A DNA stretch of 64,000 nucleotides from Amycolatopsis lurida (GTDB taxonomy: Bacteria; Actinomycetota; Actinomycetes; Mycobacteriales; Pseudonocardiaceae): contig NZ_FNTA01000004.1 of NCBI RefSeq assembly GCF_900105055.1, positions 248,001 through 312,000 on the forward strand. The letters run 5' to 3'. The translations under genes were made by a program, and so were the position numbers. Position 1 is the first letter of the stretch. Each line of letters starts with the position of its first letter. Of this stretch, positions 42,420 to 50,576 are shown piece by piece. The notes beneath the pieces were generated by a model that saw nothing but the letters and a program-made list of their open reading frames with translations, was not told the origin of the DNA and did no database searches.

Positions 42420-43025
42420 GTGCCGAAACGTGTCGACCACCAAGAGCGCAGGCGCGAAATCGCCGAGGCCCTCTTCCGGATCGCCGCCGCCCAAGGCCTG
42501 CAGGCGGTCACCCTGCGTGCGGTGGCCGCGGAGGCGGGCATCTCGATGAACCTGGTCCAGTACTACTTCCCGACCAAGGAAGCGATGCTGCGGTTCGCCT
42601 GGCAGCGGGTCGTCGAATTGACCGGCGAGATCGCCGGGAAGACCATCGGCGAGGCGATGAAGACGGGGGACGAACGCGCCATCGTGCGCGCCTACCTGAC
42701 CGCCGTCCTGCCGGACGGCGAGCGACGACGCATGCTGGCCGCGGTCCAGATCGCGTACTTCGCCGTCGACGTCACACGCGGGAGCCAGGATCCCGATCAG
42801 GAACCCCTTCTGCCCCACCTGGTCCACGCGATCGCCGGCCTGCTCCGGGCGGCACAGGAGAAGGGCGCCGTCCCCGCCCGCCTCGACCCTCTGCTCGAAG
42901 CGGACGCCCTCGCGACGATGTCCGCCGGCCTGGTCACGGGGATCATGGTCGACGCCTACACGGCCGAACGCGCGTCGGAGATCGTCGACTACCGGCTCGA
43001 CGGAGTGTTCACCGGCGTTCGATGA
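42420..43025 (+). CDS. TetR-family regulator (BetI-like)
   Basis: This is a 201-residue TetR protein with the N-terminal HTH (Arg-Arg-Glu-Ile-Ala-Glu-Ala-Leu-Phe-Arg-Ile-Ala-Ala, Ala-Gly-Ile-Ser-Met-Asn-Leu-Val-Gln-Tyr-Tyr-Phe). The Gln-Tyr-Tyr-Phe helix and the C-terminal domain resemble the BetI-type subgroup. GTG 42420 is chosen; the frame upstream runs antisense through the hydrolase gene. It is divergent from the hydrolase, with a perfect palindrome between them. Its stop lies 17 bases inside the convergent TetR gene. Confidence 0.9.
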   Translation: MPKRVDHQERRREIAEALFRIAAAQGLQAVTLRAVAAEAGISMNLVQYYFPTKEAMLRFAWQRVVELTGEIAGKTIGEAMKTGDERAIVRAYLTAVLPDGERRRMLAAVQIAYFAVDVTRGSQDPDQEPLLPHLVHAIAGLLRAAQEKGAVPARLDPLLEADALATMSAGLVTGIMVDAYTAERASEIVDYRLDGVFTGVR

Positions 43026-43728
43026 GCGCCTCGATGCCGTCCAGAATGCGACCGAGGCCGAACTCGACGTCGGCTTCCTCCATACCTTCCTCGCCGTACG
43101 CCTCACCGGAAATCACGGCGGCGACGCGCGCATAGCCCCGCCCTTCGAGGCGCGGGCCGAGGAACGCGCTCAGCGCCCGGACCCGATCAGGCGGGCTCGC
43201 GTTCACGTCCTGGAGCAAGGAAGCGGTACTGCGGACCCAGCCGTCGACCAGTACGGCGCAGCCGGTCACGTCCTGCGCGCTCAGGCCCGAGTCGGCCATC
43301 CCCTCAAGGAAATTTTCCAGCCACCCCAGGAGATTCGGCGTACTCGGCACGCTCCGGACCGGCAGGTCGATCAGCCACGGATGGCGACGGCAGCGTTCGA
43401 GGAGCGCACGCGCCCAGGCGGTGACCGCCGCGCGCCAGTCGCCGGAGACCCGCTCCGGCGGCGGCCCCCAAGCCGCCTCGGCCACCAGGACGAGCAGTTC
43501 CTCCTTGGAGCTCAGATACCGATAGAGCGCGTTCGCGGTGATACCGAGCCGTTTGGCGATCGACGGCATGGACAGTGCGGCGTAGCCCTCCGCGTCCGCC
43601 TGAGCGATGGCCGCGTCGACGATCTGTTCGAGGCTGTATCCCGGCTTCGGTCCGCGGCGGGGCGCCGGGGCGTGACCCCACGCCAGCGCGGTGCCCGGCG
43701 GCAGCGACTCGATCTCCACGTCGTCCAT
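43009..43728 (-). CDS. TetR/AcrR-family regulator beside the carotenoid oxygenase
   Basis: This is a 239-residue repressor with a TetR HTH (about 32-78: Ile-Val-Asp-Ala-Ala-Ile, Ile-Ala-Lys-Arg-Leu-Gly-Ile-Thr-Ala-Asn-Ala-Leu-Tyr-Arg-Tyr-Leu) and a TetR_C-type ligand domain. ATG 43728 is preferred; a longer start at 43767 would place codons over the operator-like palindrome and has no better ribosome site. It is divergent from the exported carotenoid oxygenase, 83 bases away, and most likely controls it. Confidence 0.88.
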   Translation of the reverse strand: MDDVEIESLPPGTALAWGHAPAPRRGPKPGYSLEQIVDAAIAQADAEGYAALSMPSIAKRLGITANALYRYLSSKEELLVLVAEAAWGPPPERVSGDWRAAVTAWARALLERCRRHPWLIDLPVRSVPSTPNLLGWLENFLEGMADSGLSAQDVTGCAVLVDGWVRSTASLLQDVNASPPDRVRALSAFLGPRLEGRGYARVAAVISGEAYGEEGMEEADVEFGLGRILDGIEALIERR

Positions 43729-43742
43729 GGCCGCATTGTTGC

Positions 43743-43787
43743 ACCTGAAACAGGTAAAACCATACACTGTTCATTGCTTACACAGTT
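43743..43787. promoter_or_regulatory. Operator-like repeats between TetR and carotenoid oxygenase
   Basis: ACCTGAAACAGGT (43743-43755) is a perfect inverted repeat with a 3-base centre. TACACTGTT (43763-43771) and TACACAGTT (43779-43787) are near-identical direct repeats 16 bases apart. The pattern suits TetR binding across overlapping divergent promoters. Confidence 0.55.
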
Positions 43788-43811
43788 ACTTCACGAGTTG
43801 GGGGATCAACC

Positions 43812-45269
43812 ATGAACGAACCGACCAGGCGCAACGTGCTCCGCGGGGCGGCCGCGCTGGCCATCGGCGGAGCCGCCGCGACCATCGGGACCAGCGGATC
43901 CGCCTTCGCCGAGCAGAATCCGCGCTACCCGTTCGTCGAAGGAGCGTTCGCGCCGGTGCGGGAGGAGGTGACCGCGTTCGGCCTGCCGGTCACCGGCCGC
44001 ATTCCCCGGGATCTCTGCGGGCGATACCTGCGCACCGGGCCGAATGTGCTCGGGCTCGAAGATCCGCGCGCCCACCACTGGATGCTGGGCGAGGGCATGG
44101 TGCACGGCGTCCGGCTGCGGGACGGGAAGGCCGAGTGGTACCGCAACCGCTGGGTGCGTTCGTCCGGTGTCGCGGCGAAACTCGGCGAGCGGTACCCGTG
44201 GCCGGTGCCCGCCGAGGACTTCGCGCCCAACACGCACGTGATCAGCCATCACGGCCGCATCCTCACCCTGCAGGAGTCCGGCGCGCCGCCGTACGAGCTC
44301 GACGGCGATCTGAACACGTTGGGGCCGTTCGACTTCGGCGGTTCGCTGGAGGGCTCCTACACCGCGCACACCAAGTTCGACGCCCGCGCCGACGAGCTGC
44401 ACGCGGTGACCTATCACCCGACGTGGGATCACGTACGGCACCTGATGGTCGACCGCACCGGCCGCGTCGTGCGGACCACCCGGATCCCGGTCGCCGGCAG
44501 TCCGATGATGCACGACTTCGGGCTCACCGAGAACTACGTGGTCGTCTTCGACGTGCCGGTCACCTTCGATCCGCAGCCGGGCAAGGTCGTGCCCTACAAG
44601 TGGAACACGGACCATCCGGCCAGGGTCGGTGTGATGAACCGCGACGGCGGCCCGGTCCGCTGGTTCGGGGTGGATCCGGTGTTCTATTCGCATACGCTCA
44701 ACGCGTACGAACAGGGCTCCACGGTGGTGGTCGACCTGACCACGATGCCTGCTCCGTTCGAGGTGGCGGGCAAGCAGGGCTTCGGCGGCCCGTCGGCTTC
44801 GGGCCCGCCGGTGCTGGAGCGCTGGACGATCGACCTCGCGCAAGGACGGGTCCGGCGCCGTGTCCTCGATGACCGGCCGCAGGAGTTCCCACGGGTCAAC
44901 GAAAGCCTGGTGTCGCGGCGGCACAGGTACGGCTACTCGGCCTCGCCCGGCGAATTGTTCGACGTCTACCTGGACAAGCCCTCCGATTCCTTCGGCAACG
45001 CCCTGATCAAGCACGATCTGCGGAACGGGCGTTCGGAGGTGCACCGCTTCGGCCGGGGCGCCGACGCGAGCGAAGCGGTGTTCGTACCATCTTCCCGCAG
45101 CAAGTCCGAGGACGACGGTTACGCCCTCGCCTACGTGAACAACCCCGACCGCAACGCCTCGGATCTGGTGATCCTCGCGGCGCAGGACTTCACCGCGAAG
45201 CCTCTGGCCCGTATCCACCTGCCGAGGCCCGTGCCGCTGGGCTTCCACGGCAGCTGGGTCGCCGACTGA
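43812..45269 (+). CDS. Tat-exported carotenoid oxygenase family dioxygenase
   Basis: This is a seven-bladed-propeller non-haem iron oxygenase of the RPE65/carotenoid cleavage type, 485 aa. All four iron-binding His are visible: His186 (Thr-Ala-His-Thr-Lys), His234 (Met-Met-His-Asp-Phe), His294 (Tyr-Ser-His-Thr-Leu-Asn-Ala) and His479 (Gly-Phe-His-Gly-Ser-Trp). The N-terminus has a twin-arginine signal (Thr-Arg-Arg-Asn-Val-Leu-Arg-Gly) with Ala-Phe-Ala near residue 33, so it is probably exported folded with its iron. Members cleave carotenoids, stilbenes or lignin-type olefins. An extracytoplasmic place makes a plant-derived phenolic substrate as likely as a carotenoid. Confidence 0.9.
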   Translation: MNEPTRRNVLRGAAALAIGGAAATIGTSGSAFAEQNPRYPFVEGAFAPVREEVTAFGLPVTGRIPRDLCGRYLRTGPNVLGLEDPRAHHWMLGEGMVHGVRLRDGKAEWYRNRWVRSSGVAAKLGERYPWPVPAEDFAPNTHVISHHGRILTLQESGAPPYELDGDLNTLGPFDFGGSLEGSYTAHTKFDARADELHAVTYHPTWDHVRHLMVDRTGRVVRTTRIPVAGSPMMHDFGLTENYVVVFDVPVTFDPQPGKVVPYKWNTDHPARVGVMNRDGGPVRWFGVDPVFYSHTLNAYEQGSTVVVDLTTMPAPFEVAGKQGFGGPSASGPPVLERWTIDLAQGRVRRRVLDDRPQEFPRVNESLVSRRHRYGYSASPGELFDVYLDKPSDSFGNALIKHDLRNGRSEVHRFGRGADASEAVFVPSSRSKSEDDGYALAYVNNPDRNASDLVILAAQDFTAKPLARIHLPRPVPLGFHGSWVAD

Positions 45270-45275
45270 CGGATC

Positions 45276-45305
45276 GGGCGGTCGCCGGACGTCCGGCGAC
45301 CGCCC
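45276..45305. terminator. Perfect 30-base palindrome between convergent genes
   Basis: The two 15-base halves pair completely with no spare loop bases. It starts 7 bases after the carotenoid oxygenase stop and ends 6 bases before the 3' end of the DUF5682-type gene, so it should act as a bidirectional terminator. Confidence 0.75.
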
Positions 45306-45311
45306 TCCGGT

Positions 45312-48077
45312 TCACCCCCCGGTGAGCACCTCCTCCAACGCCGTGGCGGAGTCCGGATACCGCTCGAGCAGCGCCAAGCCGGTGGACACCGAGCCGCTCC
45401 ACGGCTCCTCGCAACCCAGCAAGCTCGCCACGGCGTCGCAGGTCGCCGGATGCGCCGCCAGCAACGCGAGGCCACCTCCCCCGGCCTTCCTCGTCACCGC
45501 GAGGGACTCCGGTTGCTCCTTCCACGGCGGGACCCATTCGTCGAGCGCCGCGAGCCTGCCGGGGAAGATCCGCCCCGCCTCACGTACGAGCAGCGGCACC
45601 AGCTCCGCGCCGCGAGACCGCAGCGTGGTGATCAACGTCGGCAACCACGGCAGCAGCAGCCTGTCCGGTAGCTCGGCGAAAGCGTTCGACACCGCCTCGA
45701 CGACGAAGTCGGCCAATCCCGGCGCCGGTTCCAACGCGTGGACGAAACCACTCAGATACCGCGGATAAGCGGGCAGCACCATCGGGTTCGCCAGCAGTCC
45801 GGCGCAGCGCTCACGCAGTTCCGCACGCGAGAGACGGCCGAGCTGGACCTGCGCCGCCCACAGCAGCGCCACCTTCGACGGCTCCTCCGGATGCGATCCG
45901 GCGATCGCCAGCTCCAGCTGCGTCCGGTCGCACCCCAGGGACAACGCGAGCGCCTCCATGCTGAACAGGAAGCCCAGCATCGCGGCGACCTGCTCGACAC
46001 CGGCCTCCTCGTCCGAGAAAGCCGCCGGGAGCAACGTGCAGTAGTGCGCGTACCCCGTCCGCACGAAGTCCTCGATCCACCGCGGCAGCACCGGCTCGCT
46101 GGTCCGGTAATGCGCCAGCAGCCTCCGCACCCGCCGAAGCACTTCCGGGGCGCCGTCGACGGTACGTTCGGTGGCCAGCACCTCCAGAGCACGGGTGCCC
46201 AGCTCCCCGGCCAGCCGGGCGCTGCGAAGGTAGAGCGTCGCGTCCTCGACCGCGCCGAGTACCTTCGCGGCGGTGGCCTGCGGATGGTAGGCCGCTCGCC
46301 GAAGCCGTTGCTCCAGCACCTGTTCGACGCTGACGCCCTCGTAACCCAGCTCGATGAGGGCCCGCTGGTGGGTGCCCAGCGCCAGATCCCACGACTCCTG
46401 GATCGGCCGTTCGCCGAGCCGCCGCTCCCCCATGATCGGCCGTGCCGCGCCGCGCGGCATCAGGTAGCGCAGCATCCACAGGAGATCGGAGCAGGGCTCC
46501 AGCTCCGGCCTCGACGCGATGTCGAGCAGCGCCCGTTGCACCCCTCTTTGCTGCAGCTTGAGGTTCAGGGGTTCGAGCCGGTCGTGCACGTCGCGCGCCA
46601 GCGGTGGCAACGCGTCGTAGCCGACCTGGCCGATCCGGTCCCCGCCCATCATGATCTCGACGAGGCGGCGCACGTCGCGCCTGCCGGGCACGACGTCCTT
46701 TTCGATACAGGTGACCGCCGCGTCCTGGAAGTCGTACGGCGTCGGCTTGGCCCGGTCGCGCAGCCCCGCCAGCAGGATCGAGGTCTCGAACACCGCGATG
46801 GCGTCGGCGGTCGAGGCCAGGTACCCGTTGCGGCGCGCCGCGCGGACGATCTCGACCGACCACCCCAGCAGCTCCGCCTCGTCCAGCCGGTCGAGCACCG
46901 GAGGTCGTTGCAGGAAGCCGGAAAGCTGGTCCGATGGATCCACTGCCACTGGATCCGGCGTCGGCGCGGGCAGCTCCGCGGCTTTCTTCCGCTTCGGTCC
47001 TCCTACCTGCCCTTCCAGCTGGAACTGCTTCACCTTGGTGCGCTTCAGGTTCTTCGCCCACTCGGTCGCGGCGATCGACACCGATCCCCCGGCGAGCCCG
47101 AACTGCGCCTCGATCGAGGCGTGGCTCGACGGGATGAGCCCGTACTGCCAGGTGCTCTCGCTGCGCGGGCTGATCACGAACCCGTCCGTGCCGTCGACGC
47201 CGAACTCCGCGACCCGGCTGGCCGCGTGGAACGCGCCGCAGATGTAGAGACAGTCCGCGGGATCCGCGCCCGAGGCGGCGAGGTGCTCGCGCATGCGGGT
47301 CCACATGTAGCGCTCGCGGTCTTCGTCCACTCGGACGCGCTTGGTGTCGCCCGGCGCGAGACGGCGGAACAGGCTGCCGATCAGGAACATGACCTGGCGG
47401 TAGGTGTCGTGATCGCTGTCGCCGAGCGGCAGCTCGACGTACTGGTGCCACCATTCCGACCAGTGCCGCACCCGGCCGTGCCGCAGCAGGTGTTCCTCGA
47501 GTTCGGCGAACCGGGGCCGGAGATCACCGATCTCGACGCCGACCGCGTCACCGTGCAGCGCCGCCTCCTCCTCGGCGGGCGGCGCGTCCGTCTCCGGCGA
47601 CGGTTCGCGTTCGTCCCACTGGAAGACGTGGTCCGCCGACCGGTCGACGAGGACGAGCTCGACGCCCGGGGTGTCGAGGGCGTACGCGATCGCCTGGTAC
47701 TCGGCCGAAGCCTCGGTGATCGGCGCGACCACGGACAGCGGCGCCCACTCCGCGGGGAATCCCTTCACCTCTGTCGCGAAGGCCTGAACCGCCACCGGGA
47801 GACGGCAGTTGCGCAGTTCGGTCAGCAACGGCGCCATGTCTTCGCACAGTTCGAGGTAGACCACCTTCGGCTGCTTTTCCCGCAGCCGCCGTGCCATCGC
47901 CACCGCCGAAGCCGGGGAATGGTGGCAGACCGGGAAGATCTCCAAAGGCTCTCGCACCGCGCGATCGACGTCGTCGACGAGCCCGAGCAGGATGCCCTCC
48001 AGTGCGCCGGGCCCGTCGGCGAAGGCGGCCGCGGCCTCCTGCAACTGGCCGCGCAACGCCTCGAAGGCGCCGCTCAC
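45312..48077 (-). CDS. DUF5682-type protein, last gene of a MoxR-VWA-SWIM operon (YehM-like)
   Basis: This is a large cytoplasmic protein of 921 aa. The first third contains Val-Cys-His-His-Ser-Pro-Ala-Ser (His52/53), Tyr-Leu-Glu-Leu (Glu76) and Cys-Gly-Ala-Phe-His (His284). This His/Glu/GxxH pattern recalls the Tiki/TraB/EreA hydrolase-like fold, which would make it a possible metal enzyme; that reading is mine. The remaining two thirds are helical repeats. GTG 48077 overlaps the MoxR stop by four bases. By composition and position it corresponds to the DUF5682 component (YehM in E. coli) of an uncharacterised ATPase-VWA system. It may be the effector or the substrate-recognition platform. 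Confidence 0.82.
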   Translation of the reverse strand: MSGAFEALRGQLQEAAAAFADGPGALEGILLGLVDDVDRAVREPLEIFPVCHHSPASAVAMARRLREKQPKVVYLELCEDMAPLLTELRNCRLPVAVQAFATEVKGFPAEWAPLSVVAPITEASAEYQAIAYALDTPGVELVLVDRSADHVFQWDEREPSPETDAPPAEEEAALHGDAVGVEIGDLRPRFAELEEHLLRHGRVRHWSEWWHQYVELPLGDSDHDTYRQVMFLIGSLFRRLAPGDTKRVRVDEDRERYMWTRMREHLAASGADPADCLYICGAFHAASRVAEFGVDGTDGFVISPRSESTWQYGLIPSSHASIEAQFGLAGGSVSIAATEWAKNLKRTKVKQFQLEGQVGGPKRKKAAELPAPTPDPVAVDPSDQLSGFLQRPPVLDRLDEAELLGWSVEIVRAARRNGYLASTADAIAVFETSILLAGLRDRAKPTPYDFQDAAVTCIEKDVVPGRRDVRRLVEIMMGGDRIGQVGYDALPPLARDVHDRLEPLNLKLQQRGVQRALLDIASRPELEPCSDLLWMLRYLMPRGAARPIMGERRLGERPIQESWDLALGTHQRALIELGYEGVSVEQVLEQRLRRAAYHPQATAAKVLGAVEDATLYLRSARLAGELGTRALEVLATERTVDGAPEVLRRVRRLLAHYRTSEPVLPRWIEDFVRTGYAHYCTLLPAAFSDEEAGVEQVAAMLGFLFSMEALALSLGCDRTQLELAIAGSHPEEPSKVALLWAAQVQLGRLSRAELRERCAGLLANPMVLPAYPRYLSGFVHALEPAPGLADFVVEAVSNAFAELPDRLLLPWLPTLITTLRSRGAELVPLLVREAGRIFPGRLAALDEWVPPWKEQPESLAVTRKAGGGGLALLAAHPATCDAVASLLGCEEPWSGSVSTGLALLERYPDSATALEEVLTGG

Positions 48078-49186
48078 GAGAGGGAGGCGATCGCGTCGCG
48101 GCCGCCGTCGAGGAACTCGGGCCAGTCCCCGCCCTCGTCCTTGCTGCGCGGCTCGACGACACCGTGCAGGTACTTGTTGAGGATCGCCAGATCCTCCGGC
48201 TCGCGACGGGCGAGCGAACCGACCAGCGAGGACGCCAGCGCGCGGGCGGTGAGCTCGCGTTCGCCGAAGAAGTTGCTGTGCAGCACCGCGTCTTCGAGCA
48301 CGCCGATCTGCTCGGCCGTGGACAACGCGGACTCCAGCTTCTCGTCATCGCTGCCCGCCGACGCCGCCGCGGCTCGCAGGTCGCCGAAGCTGCGCAGCAG
48401 CACGTCGAGCAGCGTGGGCGGCACGTCCAGCTCGATCTGGTGGCGGCGCAGGAGTTCCTCGGTGCGGAAGCGGACGATCTCCGCCTCGCTCTTCTTGTTG
48501 GTCACCACCGGGATGCGGACGAAGTTGAACCGGCGCTTGAGCGCGGACGACAGGTCGTTGACGCCGCGGTCACGGCTGTTGGCGGTGGCGATCACGGAGA
48601 AACCGGGCTTGGCGAAGACGATGCCGTCATTGTCCAGTTCCGGTACCGAGATGTACTTCTCCGACAGGATCGAGATCAGCGCGTCCTGCACGTCGCTGGT
48701 GGACCGGGTCAACTCCTCGAAACGGCCGATCGACCCCGCCTCCATCGCGGTCATGATCGGTGACGGGATCATCGACTCGCGGGACTGGCCCTTGGCGATG
48801 ACCATGGAGACGTTCCACGAGTACTTGATGTGGTCCTCGGTGGTGCCGGCGGTGCCCTGCACGACGAGTGTGGAGTTGCGGGAGATGGCCGCGGCCAGCA
48901 GTTCGGCGAGCCAGCTCTTGCCGGTGCCGGGGTCGCCGATCAGCAGCAGCCCGCGGTCCGAGGCGAGCGTGACGATGGCCCGCTCGACGATGTTCCGGTC
49001 GCCGAACCATTTCTGCGAGATCTCGCGGTCGAGGCCGTCGGCGCGCTCGGAGCCGAGGATGAACAGGCGCAGCATCTTCGGGGACAGGCGCCAGGCGAAC
49101 GGCTTGGGGTTGTCGTCGACCGACTCCAGCCAGTCCAGCTCGTCGGCGTACTTGATCTCGGCGGGGGCGCGCAACAGGTCGGACAT
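48074..49186 (-). CDS. MoxR-type AAA+ ATPase (YehL-like)
   Basis: This is a 370-residue AAA+ ATPase of the MoxR branch. Walker A is Gly-Asp-Pro-Gly-Thr-Gly-Lys-Ser (84-91), Walker B ends Arg-Phe-Glu-Glu (156-158 region), sensor 1 is Asn203 in Ala-Thr-Ala-Asn-Ser, and arginine-finger-type residues lie in Leu-Lys-Arg-Arg-Phe (about 217-220). MoxR proteins form rings that remodel partner proteins, usually together with a VWA protein encoded next door, as here. It follows the VWA gene by 19 bases and overlaps the DUF5682-type gene. It is the motor of the five-gene unit. Confidence 0.92.
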   Translation of the reverse strand: MSDLLRAPAEIKYADELDWLESVDDNPKPFAWRLSPKMLRLFILGSERADGLDREISQKWFGDRNIVERAIVTLASDRGLLLIGDPGTGKSWLAELLAAAISRNSTLVVQGTAGTTEDHIKYSWNVSMVIAKGQSRESMIPSPIMTAMEAGSIGRFEELTRSTSDVQDALISILSEKYISVPELDNDGIVFAKPGFSVIATANSRDRGVNDLSSALKRRFNFVRIPVVTNKKSEAEIVRFRTEELLRRHQIELDVPPTLLDVLLRSFGDLRAAAASAGSDDEKLESALSTAEQIGVLEDAVLHSNFFGERELTARALASSLVGSLARREPEDLAILNKYLHGVVEPRSKDEGGDWPEFLDGGRDAIASLS

Positions 49187-49205
49187 GTCTTGCCTTTCGG
49201 GAGGT

Positions 49206-50576
49206 TCAGGAGGTGAGGAAGGTCTTGAGTTCGTGCACGAGCTTGGTGATGTGGCCGGAGATCACCGGTGTGCCGAGATCCTTGAAACGTTCGCGGAACC
49301 ACGGGTTCACGCTGCCCCGGCCGGCGCTGGTGACCGAGCCGACCGGGATGAACTTCGCCCCCGACCGGTGGATCGCGGCCATGCTTTCGAAGAGCTGCTC
49401 GACGCGGGTCTCGTAGAAGTCGGAGATCCACACCACCACGGTGTTCGCGGGTTCGGCGATCTTCGGCTGGGTCAGCGCCATCGCGACCATGCCGTCGTTG
49501 CCGCCGCCCAGGTTGGTGCGCAACAGGGTTTCGAAGGGATCGTGCACCCATGGCGTGAGGTCGAGCGCCTGCGTGTCGTAGGCGATCAGGTGAACGTCCA
49601 CTTTGGGCAATCCGGCGAAGATCGAGGCCAGCACCGCGCAGTTGACCATCGAGTCCACCATGGAGCCCGACTGGTCGACGACCGCGATGAGCCGTTGCGG
49701 TGTGGTCTTCTTCGCCGTCTGCTTGTAGTAGAGGCGATCGACGTAAAGCCGTTCCTCGTCGGGGCTCCAGTTGGTGAGGTTCTTCCAGATGGTGCGATCG
49801 AGGTCGAGGTTGCGGAACACGCGTTTCGGCGGGACCGAACGGTCCACCTTGCCCGTCGAAGCCTTCTCGACCTGGGTCCGCAGGACCTCCGCGATCTCGT
49901 CGACGTAGCGGCGGATGAGTGATTTGGCGTTGGCCAACGCCACTCCGGACAGGTTGTCCTTGTCCCGCAACAGCTGTTCGATGAGCGACATGCTCGGGCT
50001 CAGCTTCGCCGCGAGCGCCGGATCGGCGAGGACCTCGCGCAGCTGCATCCGTTTGACGAGGTCCGCCTCGATGCCGCCGAGTTCCGGGCCGATCGCCGGG
50101 AGCAGGGTGCTCAAGTCCGGCGTGGCGCCACCGCCGGTGCCGCCGAGGCCGGTCGGGGCGCCGCCGCGACGACCTCCGCGCAACTCGCCCGGACGGCAGC
50201 CCAAAGCGCGCTCCAGCCAGCCCGCGTCGGCCTGCCAGCGGGACAGCTGCCCCGCCGTCACCGTGGGCGGCGCCGGAGCGAAGACGTTGAGCAGCACCTT
50301 CGACACCAGCGCCGCGCGCCGCACTTCCGCGGCCTTGTCCCGGCTGTCCTCGGCTTCGGGGACCATCAGCCCGTCGAACTCGGCCGCCAGCTCCGGATGA
50401 CGCTGGACGACCGAGTCGACCGCGACGTTCGGATCCAGCACGGCGGACGGCAGGCCGATGTCCTCGACCACGGCCACACTCGCCGATTCGAGCGCGGCCT
50501 GCTCCTCGGCGTCGAAGAGCCGGGCGAGCAGCCGCCAGTACAGGACCTGGCGGCGGTTGTCCTCGGGTTCGGTCAT
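49206..50576 (-). CDS. VWA-domain protein with MIDAS (YehP/CoxE-like)
   Basis: The 456-residue protein has a helical N-terminal region (about 1-240), including a Gly-rich linker near 134-152, and a C-terminal von Willebrand A domain. The metal-ion-dependent adhesion site is complete: Asp301-x-Ser303-x-Ser305, Thr354 before Asn-Leu-Gly-Gly-Gly-Asn-Asp, and Asp386 in Ile-Ser-Asp-Phe. In MoxR systems the VWA partner holds or presents the client to the ATPase ring. ATG 50576 overlaps the upstream gene stop by four bases (ATGA). Longer frames beyond it run antisense to nothing recognisable. Confidence 0.9.
   Translation of the reverse strand: MTEPEDNRRQVLYWRLLARLFDAEEQAALESASVAVVEDIGLPSAVLDPNVAVDSVVQRHPELAAEFDGLMVPEAEDSRDKAAEVRRAALVSKVLLNVFAPAPPTVTAGQLSRWQADAGWLERALGCRPGELRGGRRGGAPTGLGGTGGGATPDLSTLLPAIGPELGGIEADLVKRMQLREVLADPALAAKLSPSMSLIEQLLRDKDNLSGVALANAKSLIRRYVDEIAEVLRTQVEKASTGKVDRSVPPKRVFRNLDLDRTIWKNLTNWSPDEERLYVDRLYYKQTAKKTTPQRLIAVVDQSGSMVDSMVNCAVLASIFAGLPKVDVHLIAYDTQALDLTPWVHDPFETLLRTNLGGGNDGMVAMALTQPKIAEPANTVVVWISDFYETRVEQLFESMAAIHRSGAKFIPVGSVTSAGRGSVNPWFRERFKDLGTPVISGHITKLVHELKTFLTS

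Noticed and set aside
45738-49922. A 1394-aa plus-strand open frame opposite the MoxR-VWA operon
   Set aside because: It is antisense to three genes with intact motifs and has the Arg/Gly/Leu/Asp composition of a GC-driven shadow.
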